Origin: Gemmataceae bacterium
GTDB lineage: Bacteria; Planctomycetota; Planctomycetia; Gemmatales; Gemmataceae
NCBI GenBank assembly: GCA_022842245.1
Contig: JALHPZ010000013.1
Location: 109,505-173,504, forward strand
Direction of reading: 5' to 3'
Length of the DNA stretch: 64,000 bases
Of this stretch, positions 1 to 9,096 are shown piece by piece. The notes below the pieces were generated by a model. That model was not told the origin of the DNA and ran no database searches. It worked only from the letters and a program-made list of their open reading frames with translations. The stretch's first letter is position 1. Each line of letters starts with the position of its first letter. A program made the position numbers and the translations under genes.

Positions 1-1846
1 AGGCACCCATCTGGAGCGCTTCGCCGATCGAGCTCGCCTTCTGGATGCGGAACTCGTTCAGGAAGTTCAAGTGATTGACGTCGAGGCCGAATTCGCGAGT
101 TTCGGCTGTCGCGAGTGTCATCTCCTTCTTCTCGCCCGATCGGTTGACGCGCACCTGGCACTCGTGCGGGGCGTTCAACTGAACGTATTCGTCCACATAG
201 GCCCACTGGTTTGGCTTGGCGTTCTGCCAGTTTCCTTCGTCCGGCTTCCCCTTCGCGTCGAGGTAGCGGAACTTCACGCCTTCGATCGTGTCGTTCGGCT
301 TGAAGCCCGCTTCCTCGGCGGGCGAACCCGGCGCGACCGCGTCCACCACCGCCTGCACGTGAAACGCGAATCCGAGTCCGTTCACCGCCAGCGGCGTGGA
401 GGCCTTCATTCCTGTCATCCGGTCGAGGCGGGCCTCGTCGTCCCACGCGAGATCGAGGGTGATCCGCTTCTCGGAATGGTCGCCGGGTTGCTCCCGCAGC
501 ACGGTCACCTTCACGGTCTTCCCACCCGGCGTCCGATCGGCCCAGCGGTTGATTTCCAGCGGCAGTTGGAGCGGGTCGAGTGGCTTGACGGTGCGCCCGG
601 CCGTGGCTTCGACCTTGCCCCCGGCGGCGAGCACCGTGGTCCCGAACTCGACTTCGACGATCCGGTCGCCGGGGTTGGCGCCGTCCTTCGCCTGCATCTG
701 CGCGCGGTCGGCCGCGGAGCCGGCGCGGGTGGCGACGATCGGCCCCATGCGCATCCGGAGGCCGGATTCCCGGCGGAAGGTCGGCAGCACCGTCACGGTG
801 GCCTCGGAGGCCTCCTGCCCCTTCGGCGCGAGCCGTCGGACCTGGAACGCGATCGGTTCGCCGGCGAGTTTCGCGAGTCGACGGTAGTAGTGGAAGACGG
901 CGCCAAGTCCGTCTTTGGAAGCGGCAAGCGGCGTGATCTTGCGATCCTTCTCGTCCGGGTCGGTCATGCCGATGATCGTGTCGCCGGCGCGGAATCCGTG
1001 TCCGTCGCTGCCGGTCGCGGTCGCGGCCGTGGAGCCGAGCCGCACGGGGGACGAGTCTTCGTACTTGCGACCGTGGTAGAGTTGCAGCGATTCGGTGGGC
1101 GCGATGCCGAGCATCGGGAACGGCGCGCCCTCGTCGAGGATCGGCTCGGCCTTGATGGTCCGCTGCTGGCCGCGATGCTCGAGCCTCAGGTCGATCTGGT
1201 CCCCCTTGTCCGTGGCCCAGACGATCGGGCGCAGGTCGTCGAACCAGGGGTTCTCGCGGTCGGCGATCTTGCGGATTTCGGTGCCGGTGCGGATGTTCTG
1301 CCGCCACGCCGTGCCGCCGGCTTCCATCTGGGCGATGGTCGCGGGCATTTCTTCTAGTCCGTTCATATAGACGAGAACGAACAGGACGGAGGCGAGCAGG
1401 ATGTTCATGATGACGCCGGCGGAGATGATGAACATCCGCTCGATGACGGTCTGGTTCTTGAACGAGCGCGGGTCGCGGTCGGCGTCTTCGTCGTTGGCGC
1501 CGTCCCCTTCGCCGAGCATCTTGACGAAGCCGCCGAGAGGGACCATTGCGAGTTTGTAGGTGGTCTCGCCGTACTTGTAGGCGCAGAAGGGCAACGCGGG
1601 TCCGAAGCCGATGGAGAAGGTTTCGACGCGGACGTTGCAGAGCTTGGCGGCGCCGAAGTGGCCGAGTTCGTGGATGAAGATGATGAATGTCAGACCGGCG
1701 GCGGCGAGGACGACGCTGAGCGGGTCGAGATAGCGCAGGACGAGGACGAGGCAGATCGCGCCGATCAGCACGGAGAGCAGGTTCTGGCGCAGCCAGGAGG
1801 CGGGGGTTTCTTCGGCGGGCGCCGGCGGGTTCACGGGCTTGTCCAA
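1..1846 (-). CDS. rseP: RseP-type site-2 zinc metalloprotease (C-terminus beyond window)
   Basis: Membrane-embedded site-2 protease that cleaves substrates within the membrane, for example anti-sigma factors. The reverse strand encodes an N-terminal hydrophobic segment followed by the zinc motif H-E-L-G-H near residue 60, a second membrane segment around 1350-1430 (V-I-M-N-I-L-L-A) and a PDZ-like stretch (A-P-G-S-P-A-E-E-A-G-F) near base 330. At least 615 codons lie in the window and the gene runs off its left edge. I chose the TTG at 1846 because AGGAGG sits 7 bases upstream; this start lies inside the end of dxr, so the two are probably translationally coupled. A GTG four codons later is an alternative. 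The dxr-rseP order is common in bacteria. Confidence 0.88.
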   Translation of the reverse strand, partial: MDKPVNPPAPAEETPASWLRQNLLSVLIGAICLVLVLRYLDPLSVVLAAAGLTFIIFIHELGHFGAAKLCNVRVETFSIGFGPALPFCAYKYGETTYKLAMVPLGGFVKMLGEGDGANDEDADRDPRSFKNQTVIERMFIISAGVIMNILLASVLFVLVYMNGLEEMPATIAQMEAGGTAWRQNIRTGTEIRKIADRENPWFDDLRPIVWATDKGDQIDLRLEHRGQQRTIKAEPILDEGAPFPMLGIAPTESLQLYHGRKYEDSSPVRLGSTAATATGSDGHGFRAGDTIIGMTDPDEKDRKITPLAASKDGLGAVFHYYRRLAKLAGEPIAFQVRRLAPKGQEASEATVTVLPTFRRESGLRMRMGPIVATRAGSAADRAQMQAKDGANPGDRIVEVEFGTTVLAAGGKVEATAGRTVKPLDPLQLPLEINRWADRTPGGKTVKVTVLREQPGDHSEKRITLDLAWDDEARLDRMTGMKASTPLAVNGLGFAFHVQAVVDAVAPGSPAEEAGFKPNDTIEGVKFRYLDAKGKPDEGNWQNAKPNQWAYVDEYVQLNAPHECQVRVNRSGEKKEMTLATAETREFGLDVNHLNFLNEFRIQKASSIGEALQMGA

Positions 1847-3015
1847 CGCGAGACCTCCTGCCGCGCCCGGCGGTCGGCGGCGAGCAGGCCGGCGAGCGTC
1901 GGGGACGGGTCGAAATCATGGGAGTCGAGCACGGCCCGGCAGCACCGGGCGATGTCGAGGAATTTCATTCCGCCGGCGAGGAACCGCTCGACGGCGGCCT
2001 CGTTCGCGGCGTTCAACACGGCCCCGGTGGTTCCACCGCGTCGGGCCACTTCGAATCCGAGGTCGATCGCGGGGAACGTCCCGCGGTCCACCGACTCGAA
2101 CCGGAGTTCGGCGAGCGATCGCCAGTCCAACTTCTTCGCCGGCCCCGGCACGCGATCCGGGTACAGCATTGCCAACTGGATCGGCAGCCGCATATCCGGC
2201 GGCGACAGTTGCGCCAACACCGAGCCGTCGACGAACTCGACGAACGAGTGCACGACGGATGCTGGATGGACGATGACGTCGATCTGTTCCGGCTTCAGAT
2301 CGAATAGCCAGCGCGCCTCGATCACCTCGAGCGCTTTGTTCATCATCGTCGCGGAATCGACGCTGATCTTCGGCCCCATGTTCCAGGTAGGGTGCCGCAG
2401 CGCCTCTTCCACGGGGACATTCGCGAGTTCGGCGGAGGTCTTTCCGCGGAAGGGTCCGCCGCTGGCGGTCAGAACGACTTTTTCCACGTCCTCGGCCGCG
2501 TGACCGGTCATTGCCTGCCGGATCGCCGAGTGCTCGCTGTCGACAGGCAGGATCGTCACGCCGCGCCGGGCCGCGAGTTCCATGACCAGCGAACCGGCGA
2601 CAACGAGCGTCTCTTTGTTCGCGAGGGCGATCGTTTTGCCCGTCTCGATCGCGGCCCAGGTTCCCATCAGTCCCGCCGCGCCGACCACGGCGGAGACGAC
2701 CAGATCGATGTCCGGATCCGTCGCCAGCCGGATGACGCCGTCGGAGCCGAACAACAGGGTGGTTTCCGGGGGGAACGCCGTGCGATCCACGTTGGGGATC
2801 AAGCCGGCGTCGGCGATCAAGGCGTATCGGGGTTTGAATTCCCGGCATTGCTCGGCCAGTTCGGTCCAGCGGGAATTCGCAGCCAAACCGACGATCTCGA
2901 CTCGATCCGGGTGGTGCCGGGCGACGTCGAGGGCGTTGCGGCCGATGGAGCCGGTGCTGCCGAACACGGCGATCCGTCGTCGTACTCTCGTTTCAGGAGG
3001 TGAGGTCGAACTCAC
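1831..3015 (-). CDS. dxr: 1-deoxy-D-xylulose-5-phosphate reductoisomerase
   Basis: NADPH-dependent enzyme of the MEP isoprenoid pathway that converts DXP to 2-C-methyl-D-erythritol 4-phosphate. At 394 residues it has the family's usual length. Visible signatures are the nucleotide-binding G-S-T-G-S-I-G near residue 19, N-K-E-T-L, the metal/substrate region P-V-D-S-E-H-S-A, S-A-S-G-G-P-F-R and H-P-T-W-N-M-G-P-K. The start is a GTG with AGGA about 7 bases upstream. The last 16 bases overlap the start of rseP, which is transcribed in the same direction. Confidence 0.95.
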   Translation of the reverse strand: MSSTSPPETRVRRRIAVFGSTGSIGRNALDVARHHPDRVEIVGLAANSRWTELAEQCREFKPRYALIADAGLIPNVDRTAFPPETTLLFGSDGVIRLATDPDIDLVVSAVVGAAGLMGTWAAIETGKTIALANKETLVVAGSLVMELAARRGVTILPVDSEHSAIRQAMTGHAAEDVEKVVLTASGGPFRGKTSAELANVPVEEALRHPTWNMGPKISVDSATMMNKALEVIEARWLFDLKPEQIDVIVHPASVVHSFVEFVDGSVLAQLSPPDMRLPIQLAMLYPDRVPGPAKKLDWRSLAELRFESVDRGTFPAIDLGFEVARRGGTTGAVLNAANEAAVERFLAGGMKFLDIARCCRAVLDSHDFDPSPTLAGLLAADRRARQEVSRWTSP

Positions 3016-3098
3016 GCGGTCATCCTGTCGGTCCGGTTCGATTCGGAAATTGTAGGGACGGGCAACCGATTGCCGCGAAACAGACCCGCCGGAGGACC

Positions 3099-3157
3099 AA
3101 AAATAACGAACCGCAGCGAGAATGGAGCGATATGTCGCTCGTCATTCCAGCTGCGGT
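3099..3157 (-). terminator. intrinsic terminator of the upstream kinase gene
   Basis: An imperfect long hairpin pairs 3110-3130 with 3135-3157 around a TATG loop. Read on the minus strand it is followed by a T-rich tail (TTATTTTT) at about 3099-3107. It sits just past the stop of the protein-kinase-like gene ending at 3177 and before dxr. Confidence 0.6.
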
Positions 3158-3176
3158 CACGTGTTTCAGTGGATTA

Positions 3177-4829
3177 TCATTTCATCATAACAGTCGCGCC
3201 GAGAAAAACAAGGCTCGCCAGCAACATGGCGGCCAGAATGAGGCCCAGCGTGCCAAAGGCACCGCCGGACTCCGGTTCGTCGTCCGGCGGAATCCAACCG
3301 CCGGGCATGCTTTGGCGATTGGGATCGGCGAAGGGCGGAGGTTCCGCCAGTGCGGGGGTGAGCGGAACTTCGCCGGCTTCCATTCCGGGCAGATTGAGGG
3401 AGGCTCGGCTCGGGAACGCCGGCGAACCGGGCCGCGGGGGCAACTGACTTGGTGCGGGCAGTCCGCCGCCGAAGCTTTGTCGGGCGGCCGGGGTCGGTCG
3501 TGCGATTGGATTGGGTGCAGGATTCGGTGCCCCGCCCGTTCGGCTAGGCGGCATGACCGGGGCAAAACCGGAGGTGCTGGCCGCCAGCGGTCGCGGTGCC
3601 GGAATGGATGCCGGCAACGCGGTGGCCGCCGGTGGAGGTGTCTGCACGGGGCTGGCGACCCGTCCGGGCATCGGACGAGGGCCGATGCTGGAACCTCCGC
3701 CACCCGTCGACGGTGCCAAGCCGGCGATACGGTTGCGGGAACCGGGCATTGTGCGGGACGCGGCGGCCGGCGGAGTCTCCACGGAAACCATGGCCATGTC
3801 GCCGACGAACGGCTCCAAAGCTTCCACGACTTCGTCGAGTCCGGCGAACCGATCTTCGGGCTTCTTAGCCATCAGCCGATGCACGACCTCGACCACCGCC
3901 TCCGGCACGTCGGGATTGAATTCGTGGATGGACTGTGGTTCCTTGGTCTGGTGCGCCATCATCTTTTCGACGGCGCTCCCTTCCGGGAACGGCGGGTGGC
4001 CGGTCAGGCAGTTGTAGAGCACGCAGCCGAGGCTGTACTGGTCGCCGGCCGGCGTGCGGTTGGTCGGCTCGAGGATGCTTTCCGGGCTGGCGCAGTCGAG
4101 GCCGCTGGTGAGCGTGTTCGCGGTGGACATCGTGTCGACGAGGGATTCGCCTTCGTTTTCGACGAGGAGCGAGCCGATGCCGAAGTCGAGGATGCGGGCC
4201 TGCCCGTCGGCGCCGATCATGATGTTCGAGGGTTTCACCAAGCCGTGGAACAGATTGTTCTGGTGGGCGACCGCCAGGCCTTGGGCGACCTGCATGCCGA
4301 TGAGGGCCGACTGGGCGACGGAGAGGCGGCCATCGCGGGCGATGAGTGCTTCGAGGGTTTGGCCTTCGGCGAGCGGCCAGACGAGGTAGTGCAGGCCCCC
4401 GGCGGTGCCGACATCGACGAACGGCAGCACGGCCGGATGCTGGAACTGGCTGAACGATCGCACTTGGCGACGGGCCAGTCGGACATTCCACATACTGCGG
4501 CGCGGGAGAACCTTGACGGCGTAGGTGGTCGAATCGTTCTTGGAGGTGGCGCGATAGACCTGGCCCATGCTTCCCTGGCCGATCGCATCCTGAAGGATGT
4601 AAGGCCCGAGGACCAAACCTTGCGTCTTGCCATTCAGGATCCGCTCGGCCTGGAACGCCGTGAGCGCGTTCCCCTGGACCATGTACTCCGCCAGCGCCGG
4701 CGCTTCGGCTCGCGGGTTGCGCTTGAGGAAGTCGCCGACGAGTTGGTCGAGCTGACCGCGATCGATCAACCCGCTGCGGCGGAGATCCCAAACGAACCAC
4801 TCGCACGCGCCCAAATCGTTCGTCACCAT
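3177..4829 (-). CDS. Ser/Thr kinase-fold protein, probable pseudokinase with C-terminal membrane anchor
   Basis: About 550 residues with a protein kinase fold. The glycine loop I-G-Q-G-S-M-G (about 83-89), the VAIK-type lysine (Y-A-V-K, about 106) and D-F-G (about 215) are intact. The catalytic loop reads H-G-L-V-K-P-S-N where active kinases have H-R-D-L-K-P-x-N, so the catalytic Asp is missing. A long Pro/Ala/Gly-rich linker follows and the protein ends in one hydrophobic helix, which would place the kinase domain in the cytoplasm. ATG 4829 has AAGGA 10 bases upstream; an in-frame GTG at 4901 would add 24 residues but has poor ribosome-binding spacing. It probably binds nucleotide and acts as a scaffold or regulator, though weak activity cannot be excluded. 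Confidence 0.82.
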   Translation of the reverse strand: MVTNDLGACEWFVWDLRRSGLIDRGQLDQLVGDFLKRNPRAEAPALAEYMVQGNALTAFQAERILNGKTQGLVLGPYILQDAIGQGSMGQVYRATSKNDSTTYAVKVLPRRSMWNVRLARRQVRSFSQFQHPAVLPFVDVGTAGGLHYLVWPLAEGQTLEALIARDGRLSVAQSALIGMQVAQGLAVAHQNNLFHGLVKPSNIMIGADGQARILDFGIGSLLVENEGESLVDTMSTANTLTSGLDCASPESILEPTNRTPAGDQYSLGCVLYNCLTGHPPFPEGSAVEKMMAHQTKEPQSIHEFNPDVPEAVVEVVHRLMAKKPEDRFAGLDEVVEALEPFVGDMAMVSVETPPAAASRTMPGSRNRIAGLAPSTGGGGSSIGPRPMPGRVASPVQTPPPAATALPASIPAPRPLAASTSGFAPVMPPSRTGGAPNPAPNPIARPTPAARQSFGGGLPAPSQLPPRPGSPAFPSRASLNLPGMEAGEVPLTPALAEPPPFADPNRQSMPGGWIPPDDEPESGGAFGTLGLILAAMLLASLVFLGATVMMK

Positions 4830-5061
4830 GATGCCGTAATCCTTAAGGGATGGCGAGCCGGGGGATGGTTTCCCGAGCGCCGGGACGCGGCTTCTCTTCA
4901 CCGCTCCGGAATTCTTGCTCGCCCAAACCTAGGTCACGGAATCAGGCTGTCAAACTGTCAACCGGCGTTTTCAGGTTGAACAAAAGCCATATCCTGACGG
5001 GATATTTTGTGTCAGGCCTTCGATTGAAACTCTCCGTCTGGAACCATCACGAGACCCGCGA

Positions 5062-7176
5062 ATGGCGATCAATCCGTACGATGCCTGCCCCTGCGGCAGC
5101 GGCAAGAAGTTCAAGTGGTGCTGCATCGGCTACTTTGACCAACTCCAACTGGCCCTGCAGCAACAGCAGCAAGGGCAACACGATGCGGCGCTGCGCACGA
5201 TGGAGCAGCTGACGAAATCCCATTCGCAATCGCCGCCCGTGTGGTGCCATTACGCGAACGTCCTCTACATGGAGGGCCGGACGGAAGACGCGGAAAAAGC
5301 CCTCCAGGAGGCATTCAAGCTACAACCGGACTGCCCCATGGCGTACTTCACGCGCGCCATGTTCCGCCAGAACGAGGGGGAAATTCTCGGTGCGTTGCTG
5401 CTGTTCCGCAAAGCGCTCGAGGCTTATCCGCCGGAGGCGACCGGGCCGATCGCGGACACCTGCGAGATGATCGCGCGGACGGAGTTGATGTTCAATCGTC
5501 CGGTCGCGTGCCGGGCCGTATTCGAACGCGCGGTGAACGCGCAGCCCCAGGATCAGGAACTGCGGATGCAGTTCGACGCGATGTTCGGCGAGGAATCCCG
5601 TCTGCCGGCGCCGGCGCGGAAGGCGTACGCCTTCCGACCGGCGACCCGGGCGTTGCCGGCGACCGCGGACCTCGCGAAGTTCGGCGAGGCCAAGGCCGCA
5701 TATGAACAACTCGTCCAGCAAGTGCCGGACGATCCGGCGGCGCACTTCAACCTCGGCCTCGTGAAGGCGTGGCTCGGCGAACAACCGCAGGCGGTCGAAT
5801 CGCTGAACCGCTCTCTCGAACTCGAAGTCGACGATTATCGAGCCGAGGAAACCGCGGCGCTGATCGAAGTATTGAAGTGCGGTCAGGGCATGGAGACGGA
5901 CGCGGAGCATGTCGAATATCGGGCCTTCCTGCCGATCCGCGATCCGGGATCTATTTCCGGCTTCCTCCAGAACCTCGCGCAAACCGGACGGATGATCGCG
6001 CCGCAAATGTCCGAAGACGGCGCGTTCTTCAGCGCGTTGCTCGTCGAGCCGCTGCCCAGCCTGCTGGAAACGGGAACGCAGCTCGCCAAGGTCGTTGCGA
6101 ACATCAACATTTCCAGCGGCGTGATCCGCGTCTGGTATCCGGTCGAGGAGACGCTGAAGAAGGTCGTGGCGGATCTTCGGGAGCGGTTGCAACTGGCGGT
6201 CGGCGAGCCGACGTTCCAGTTGGGGCCGATCCAGTTCGGCGACGTCGCGCTGGAGGCGCTGGCGTACCCGGTGCGTACGGCGGACATCGCCGAAGCGGAG
6301 GCGAAGCTCCGCGACCACGCGACGAACTATTTCGAGAACAAATGGCTGCACGCGCCCCTGCGTTCGCTCGGCGGCATCAGCCCCATGGACGCCGTCGGAA
6401 GCAAGCTCCTCCGCAAGCGCGTCCTCGGCATCATCAAGTTCGTCGAGAGTTGCCTGCTCGGTTCGGCCCCGCGCAAGAAGCGCGGCGATTCGACGGAGCC
6501 GATCGAGATCTACGACTTCAATCGTTTGCGCCACAAGCTCGGCATCGAGATGGTCGCAGTCGCCGCCCCGGTCCCGGTGGCCGTCCCCGCGCCGGCAGCT
6601 GCAACGCCTCCGGCACCCGCGAAGCGGGATTTCACTGCGATGAACGCGGCGGACCTCGGCTCGCTCGCCATCGAGGAGCTTTCGGTGGCGGAACTGGAAG
6701 ACGCGATGAAGGCCGCGATCAAGCTCGACGCGCGCGAGTTGGCCGTGGCCTTCGCCCGCGCCGGCGCGGCGCGGCCCCACGACGCGGCCAAGCCCGATCG
6801 CTATCCCTTCTTCGCCTGCCTGATGACCGCCGCCCTCGCCTCCGGCGACCCGGACGGCGTGGTGCGGGCGGCGGACGACGGGGCCAAGCACGACGCCGAG
6901 CACAACGGCGGCAAACGCTTGAACGACTACGCGCTCCGCAAGGTGGCCCTGTACGCGAAGCGCGGCGATTTCGACGCGGTCGAGCGCGAATTCGATGCCA
7001 TGCTGGACCGTGCCCCCGACGATGGCAACCTTTATGTGAAAGCCGCCGAGACGATGCTGAGTGCGAAACAAGGCGCGCGGGCCGCCAAGTACGCCGAGCG
7101 CGGCATGGCGAAGGGGAACCGCGACCTCGCCGCCGCGTGCCGGGAACTGCTCGAGGCCGCCAAACGCTACGTGTGA
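5062..7176 (+). CDS. SEC-C zinc-motif protein with tetratricopeptide repeats
   Basis: 704 residues. The N-terminus carries a SEC-C motif (C-P-C-G-S-G-K-K-F-K-W-C-C, residues 9-21), a zinc-binding tail first described in SecA that binds ribosomes or partner proteins. Helical TPR-like repeats follow at about 25-260, then a region of unknown fold, an Ala/Pro linker near 510-530, and more TPR-like helices to the end. No signal peptide or membrane segment is seen, so it is probably cytoplasmic. It is divergent from the pseudokinase gene, with about 230 bases between the two starts. A role in assembling protein complexes is inference. Confidence 0.8.
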   Translation: MAINPYDACPCGSGKKFKWCCIGYFDQLQLALQQQQQGQHDAALRTMEQLTKSHSQSPPVWCHYANVLYMEGRTEDAEKALQEAFKLQPDCPMAYFTRAMFRQNEGEILGALLLFRKALEAYPPEATGPIADTCEMIARTELMFNRPVACRAVFERAVNAQPQDQELRMQFDAMFGEESRLPAPARKAYAFRPATRALPATADLAKFGEAKAAYEQLVQQVPDDPAAHFNLGLVKAWLGEQPQAVESLNRSLELEVDDYRAEETAALIEVLKCGQGMETDAEHVEYRAFLPIRDPGSISGFLQNLAQTGRMIAPQMSEDGAFFSALLVEPLPSLLETGTQLAKVVANINISSGVIRVWYPVEETLKKVVADLRERLQLAVGEPTFQLGPIQFGDVALEALAYPVRTADIAEAEAKLRDHATNYFENKWLHAPLRSLGGISPMDAVGSKLLRKRVLGIIKFVESCLLGSAPRKKRGDSTEPIEIYDFNRLRHKLGIEMVAVAAPVPVAVPAPAAATPPAPAKRDFTAMNAADLGSLAIEELSVAELEDAMKAAIKLDARELAVAFARAGAARPHDAAKPDRYPFFACLMTAALASGDPDGVVRAADDGAKHDAEHNGGKRLNDYALRKVALYAKRGDFDAVEREFDAMLDRAPDDGNLYVKAAETMLSAKQGARAAKYAERGMAKGNRDLAAACRELLEAAKRYV

Positions 7177-7260
7177 TCTCGCGGAAATACCGCACGCCGA
7201 GGCGACCGTAGTCCGCGCATGAACTAGAATGGCGCGACCGCGGTTTCCTCTGGTGATCTC

Positions 7261-9096
7261 ATGGCCGAACGATCCCCTACCCTGCGCGCCGAGCGACTCG
7301 AAGCTCGTACGGTGCCGGCAGTCACCCTCCGCGTCGACTACACCTACGACACCGGAGGGTTCTTCACGGCCGAGCGGCGCGCGGCCATGGAACGCGTCGC
7401 CTCCGAAGTCAGCGCCCGGCTCGGCGATACCCTCACCGCCATCCAACCATCCGGCTCGAACACCTGGCAGGCTTCTTTCTTCAACACCCTGACAAACCAG
7501 ACCGTCACGCTCGACAATCCGTCGATCCCCGCTAACGAGGTCGTGATCTACGTCGCCGGGGGGCCAATCAGCGGCACCGAACTCGGCATCGCTTCCGGCG
7601 GGTCGTTCCAGGCGTCCGGCAGTACGCAATGGTTGAACACCGTACGAGCCCGCGGTCAATCCGGCGCCCTTGGCAATATGCCCACGGACATTTCGCCCTG
7701 GGGCGGTTTCATCGCCTTCGACTCCGCCACGAACTGGGACTTCGCCGCCGGCGCCCCGGCCCTCCTCCAGTTCGACTTCGATAGCGTCGCCCGACATGAA
7801 CTCTTGCACCTGATCGGTTTCGGCATCGGCGACTTCTCGTTCGACCGACACATCGTCAATGGCGCGTTCACCGGCCCGAACGCCGTAGCGCTCTTTGGCA
7901 AATCCGTCCCGCTCGCCAACGGCGACGACGGGCACTGGGCATCCGGCACTTCGTTCGGCGGCCAGACGGCCATCATGGTCTCGTCCATTCCGAACGGTGT
8001 CGCGCGGGGCGTGACGGAACTCGACTACGCCGCCCTCGCGGATGTCGGCTGGGAAATCACGGGCGGGACGATTCCCCCTCCACCGCCTCCACCGCCCCCG
8101 CCTCCGCCGCCCCCTCCACCGCCACCGCCAACCGATTCGGTCGTCCGCTTCGCCGTCGCGACCGGCACCAACGCCGCCTCGACCGCCTCGACCGTCAACG
8201 CCAATGGCGAACCGATACTCACGTTCGACCCGTTCGGGGATTTCAGCGGCGGCGTCCGCCTCGCCACCGCCGACTTCAATGGCGATGGCATCCGTGATGT
8301 CGCACTCGGCACCGGGCCAGGTCGCTCCACGCTCGTCCGCATCTTCAACGGCGCCACCGGCGCGGAACTCTTCTCCGTCCGCCCGTTCGAAGCGTCTTTC
8401 ACGGGCGGCGTCTATCTCGCCGCGGGCGACCTCTCCGGAGACGGTCGGCCCGACCTCGTGATCTCGCCGGACGAAGGCGGCGGCCCGCGAGTCGACATCT
8501 ATCGCGGCGGCGACTTTTCAAAGTTCGAGAGTTTCTTCGGCATCGACGATCCCAACTTCCGCGGCGGCGCGCGGGCGGCAGTCGGCGATGTGAATGGCGA
8601 CGGCCGCGCCGATCTCCTCGTGGCGGCCGGATTCGGCGGCGGGCCGCGCGTCGCCGGCTACAACGGCAAGTCCCTCGGCACCGCGGCTCGTGTCAAACTC
8701 TTCGGCGACTTCTTCGCATTCGAGGAAACGCTTCGCAACGGGATCTTCCTCGCCGCGGGCGACGTGAACGCCGACGGTCTCGCCGATCTCGTCGCCGGCG
8801 GCGGGCCGGGCGGCGGACCGCGCGTCCTGATTTTCAGCGGCAAGGCGCTGCTGACGAACAGCTATACGCCGCTCGGCAACTTCTTCGCCGGCGACACGAA
8901 CAGCCGCGGCGGCGTGCGCCTCGCCGTCAACGATGTGGACGGCGACGGGCGGGTCGACCTCATCGCCGGCGCCGGCGACAACGCCGGCTCGCGCGTGAGC
9001 GTCTACGACGGAACCACGCTTGGAATGCCGTTCCCCGTCACACTTCTGGATGGCGACTTCTACCCCGGTTTCGACGGCGGCGTCTTCGTGGGTTGA
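7261..9096 (+). CDS. Surface protein: metzincin-like peptidase domain plus FG-GAP/VCBS repeats
   Basis: 611 residues. The N-terminus has the L-E-A-R-T-V-P-A motif (about residues 13-20) in place of a classical signal peptide. A zinc-peptidase motif H-E-L-L-H-L-I-G-F near residue 180 matches H-E-x-x-H-x-x-G but lacks the third metzincin histidine at its usual place. A run of about 20 prolines (near 271-290) separates this from five repeats with calcium-loop cores such as D-F-N-G-D-G-x-x-D and D-V-N-G-D-G-R-A-D, typical of extracellular FG-GAP/VCBS propeller blades. The last 37 bases overlap the convergent HAD gene. Protease activity is unproven. Confidence 0.75.
   Translation: MAERSPTLRAERLEARTVPAVTLRVDYTYDTGGFFTAERRAAMERVASEVSARLGDTLTAIQPSGSNTWQASFFNTLTNQTVTLDNPSIPANEVVIYVAGGPISGTELGIASGGSFQASGSTQWLNTVRARGQSGALGNMPTDISPWGGFIAFDSATNWDFAAGAPALLQFDFDSVARHELLHLIGFGIGDFSFDRHIVNGAFTGPNAVALFGKSVPLANGDDGHWASGTSFGGQTAIMVSSIPNGVARGVTELDYAALADVGWEITGGTIPPPPPPPPPPPPPPPPPPPTDSVVRFAVATGTNAASTASTVNANGEPILTFDPFGDFSGGVRLATADFNGDGIRDVALGTGPGRSTLVRIFNGATGAELFSVRPFEASFTGGVYLAAGDLSGDGRPDLVISPDEGGGPRVDIYRGGDFSKFESFFGIDDPNFRGGARAAVGDVNGDGRADLLVAAGFGGGPRVAGYNGKSLGTAARVKLFGDFFAFEETLRNGIFLAAGDVNADGLADLVAGGGPGGGPRVLIFSGKALLTNSYTPLGNFFAGDTNSRGGVRLAVNDVDGDGRVDLIAGAGDNAGSRVSVYDGTTLGMPFPVTLLDGDFYPGFDGGVFVG

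Noticed and set aside
71..1357. Long plus-strand open frame over the protease gene
   Set aside because: It is antisense to rseP, whose zinc motif, membrane segments and PDZ-like motif are clear. GC-rich DNA gives long antisense frames.
3000..4979. 659-residue plus-strand frame
   Set aside because: Antisense to the pseudokinase; composition is Arg/Gly-rich with no domain.
5320..7935. 871-residue minus-strand frame
   Set aside because: It runs across two well-supported plus-strand genes and lacks any recognisable domain.
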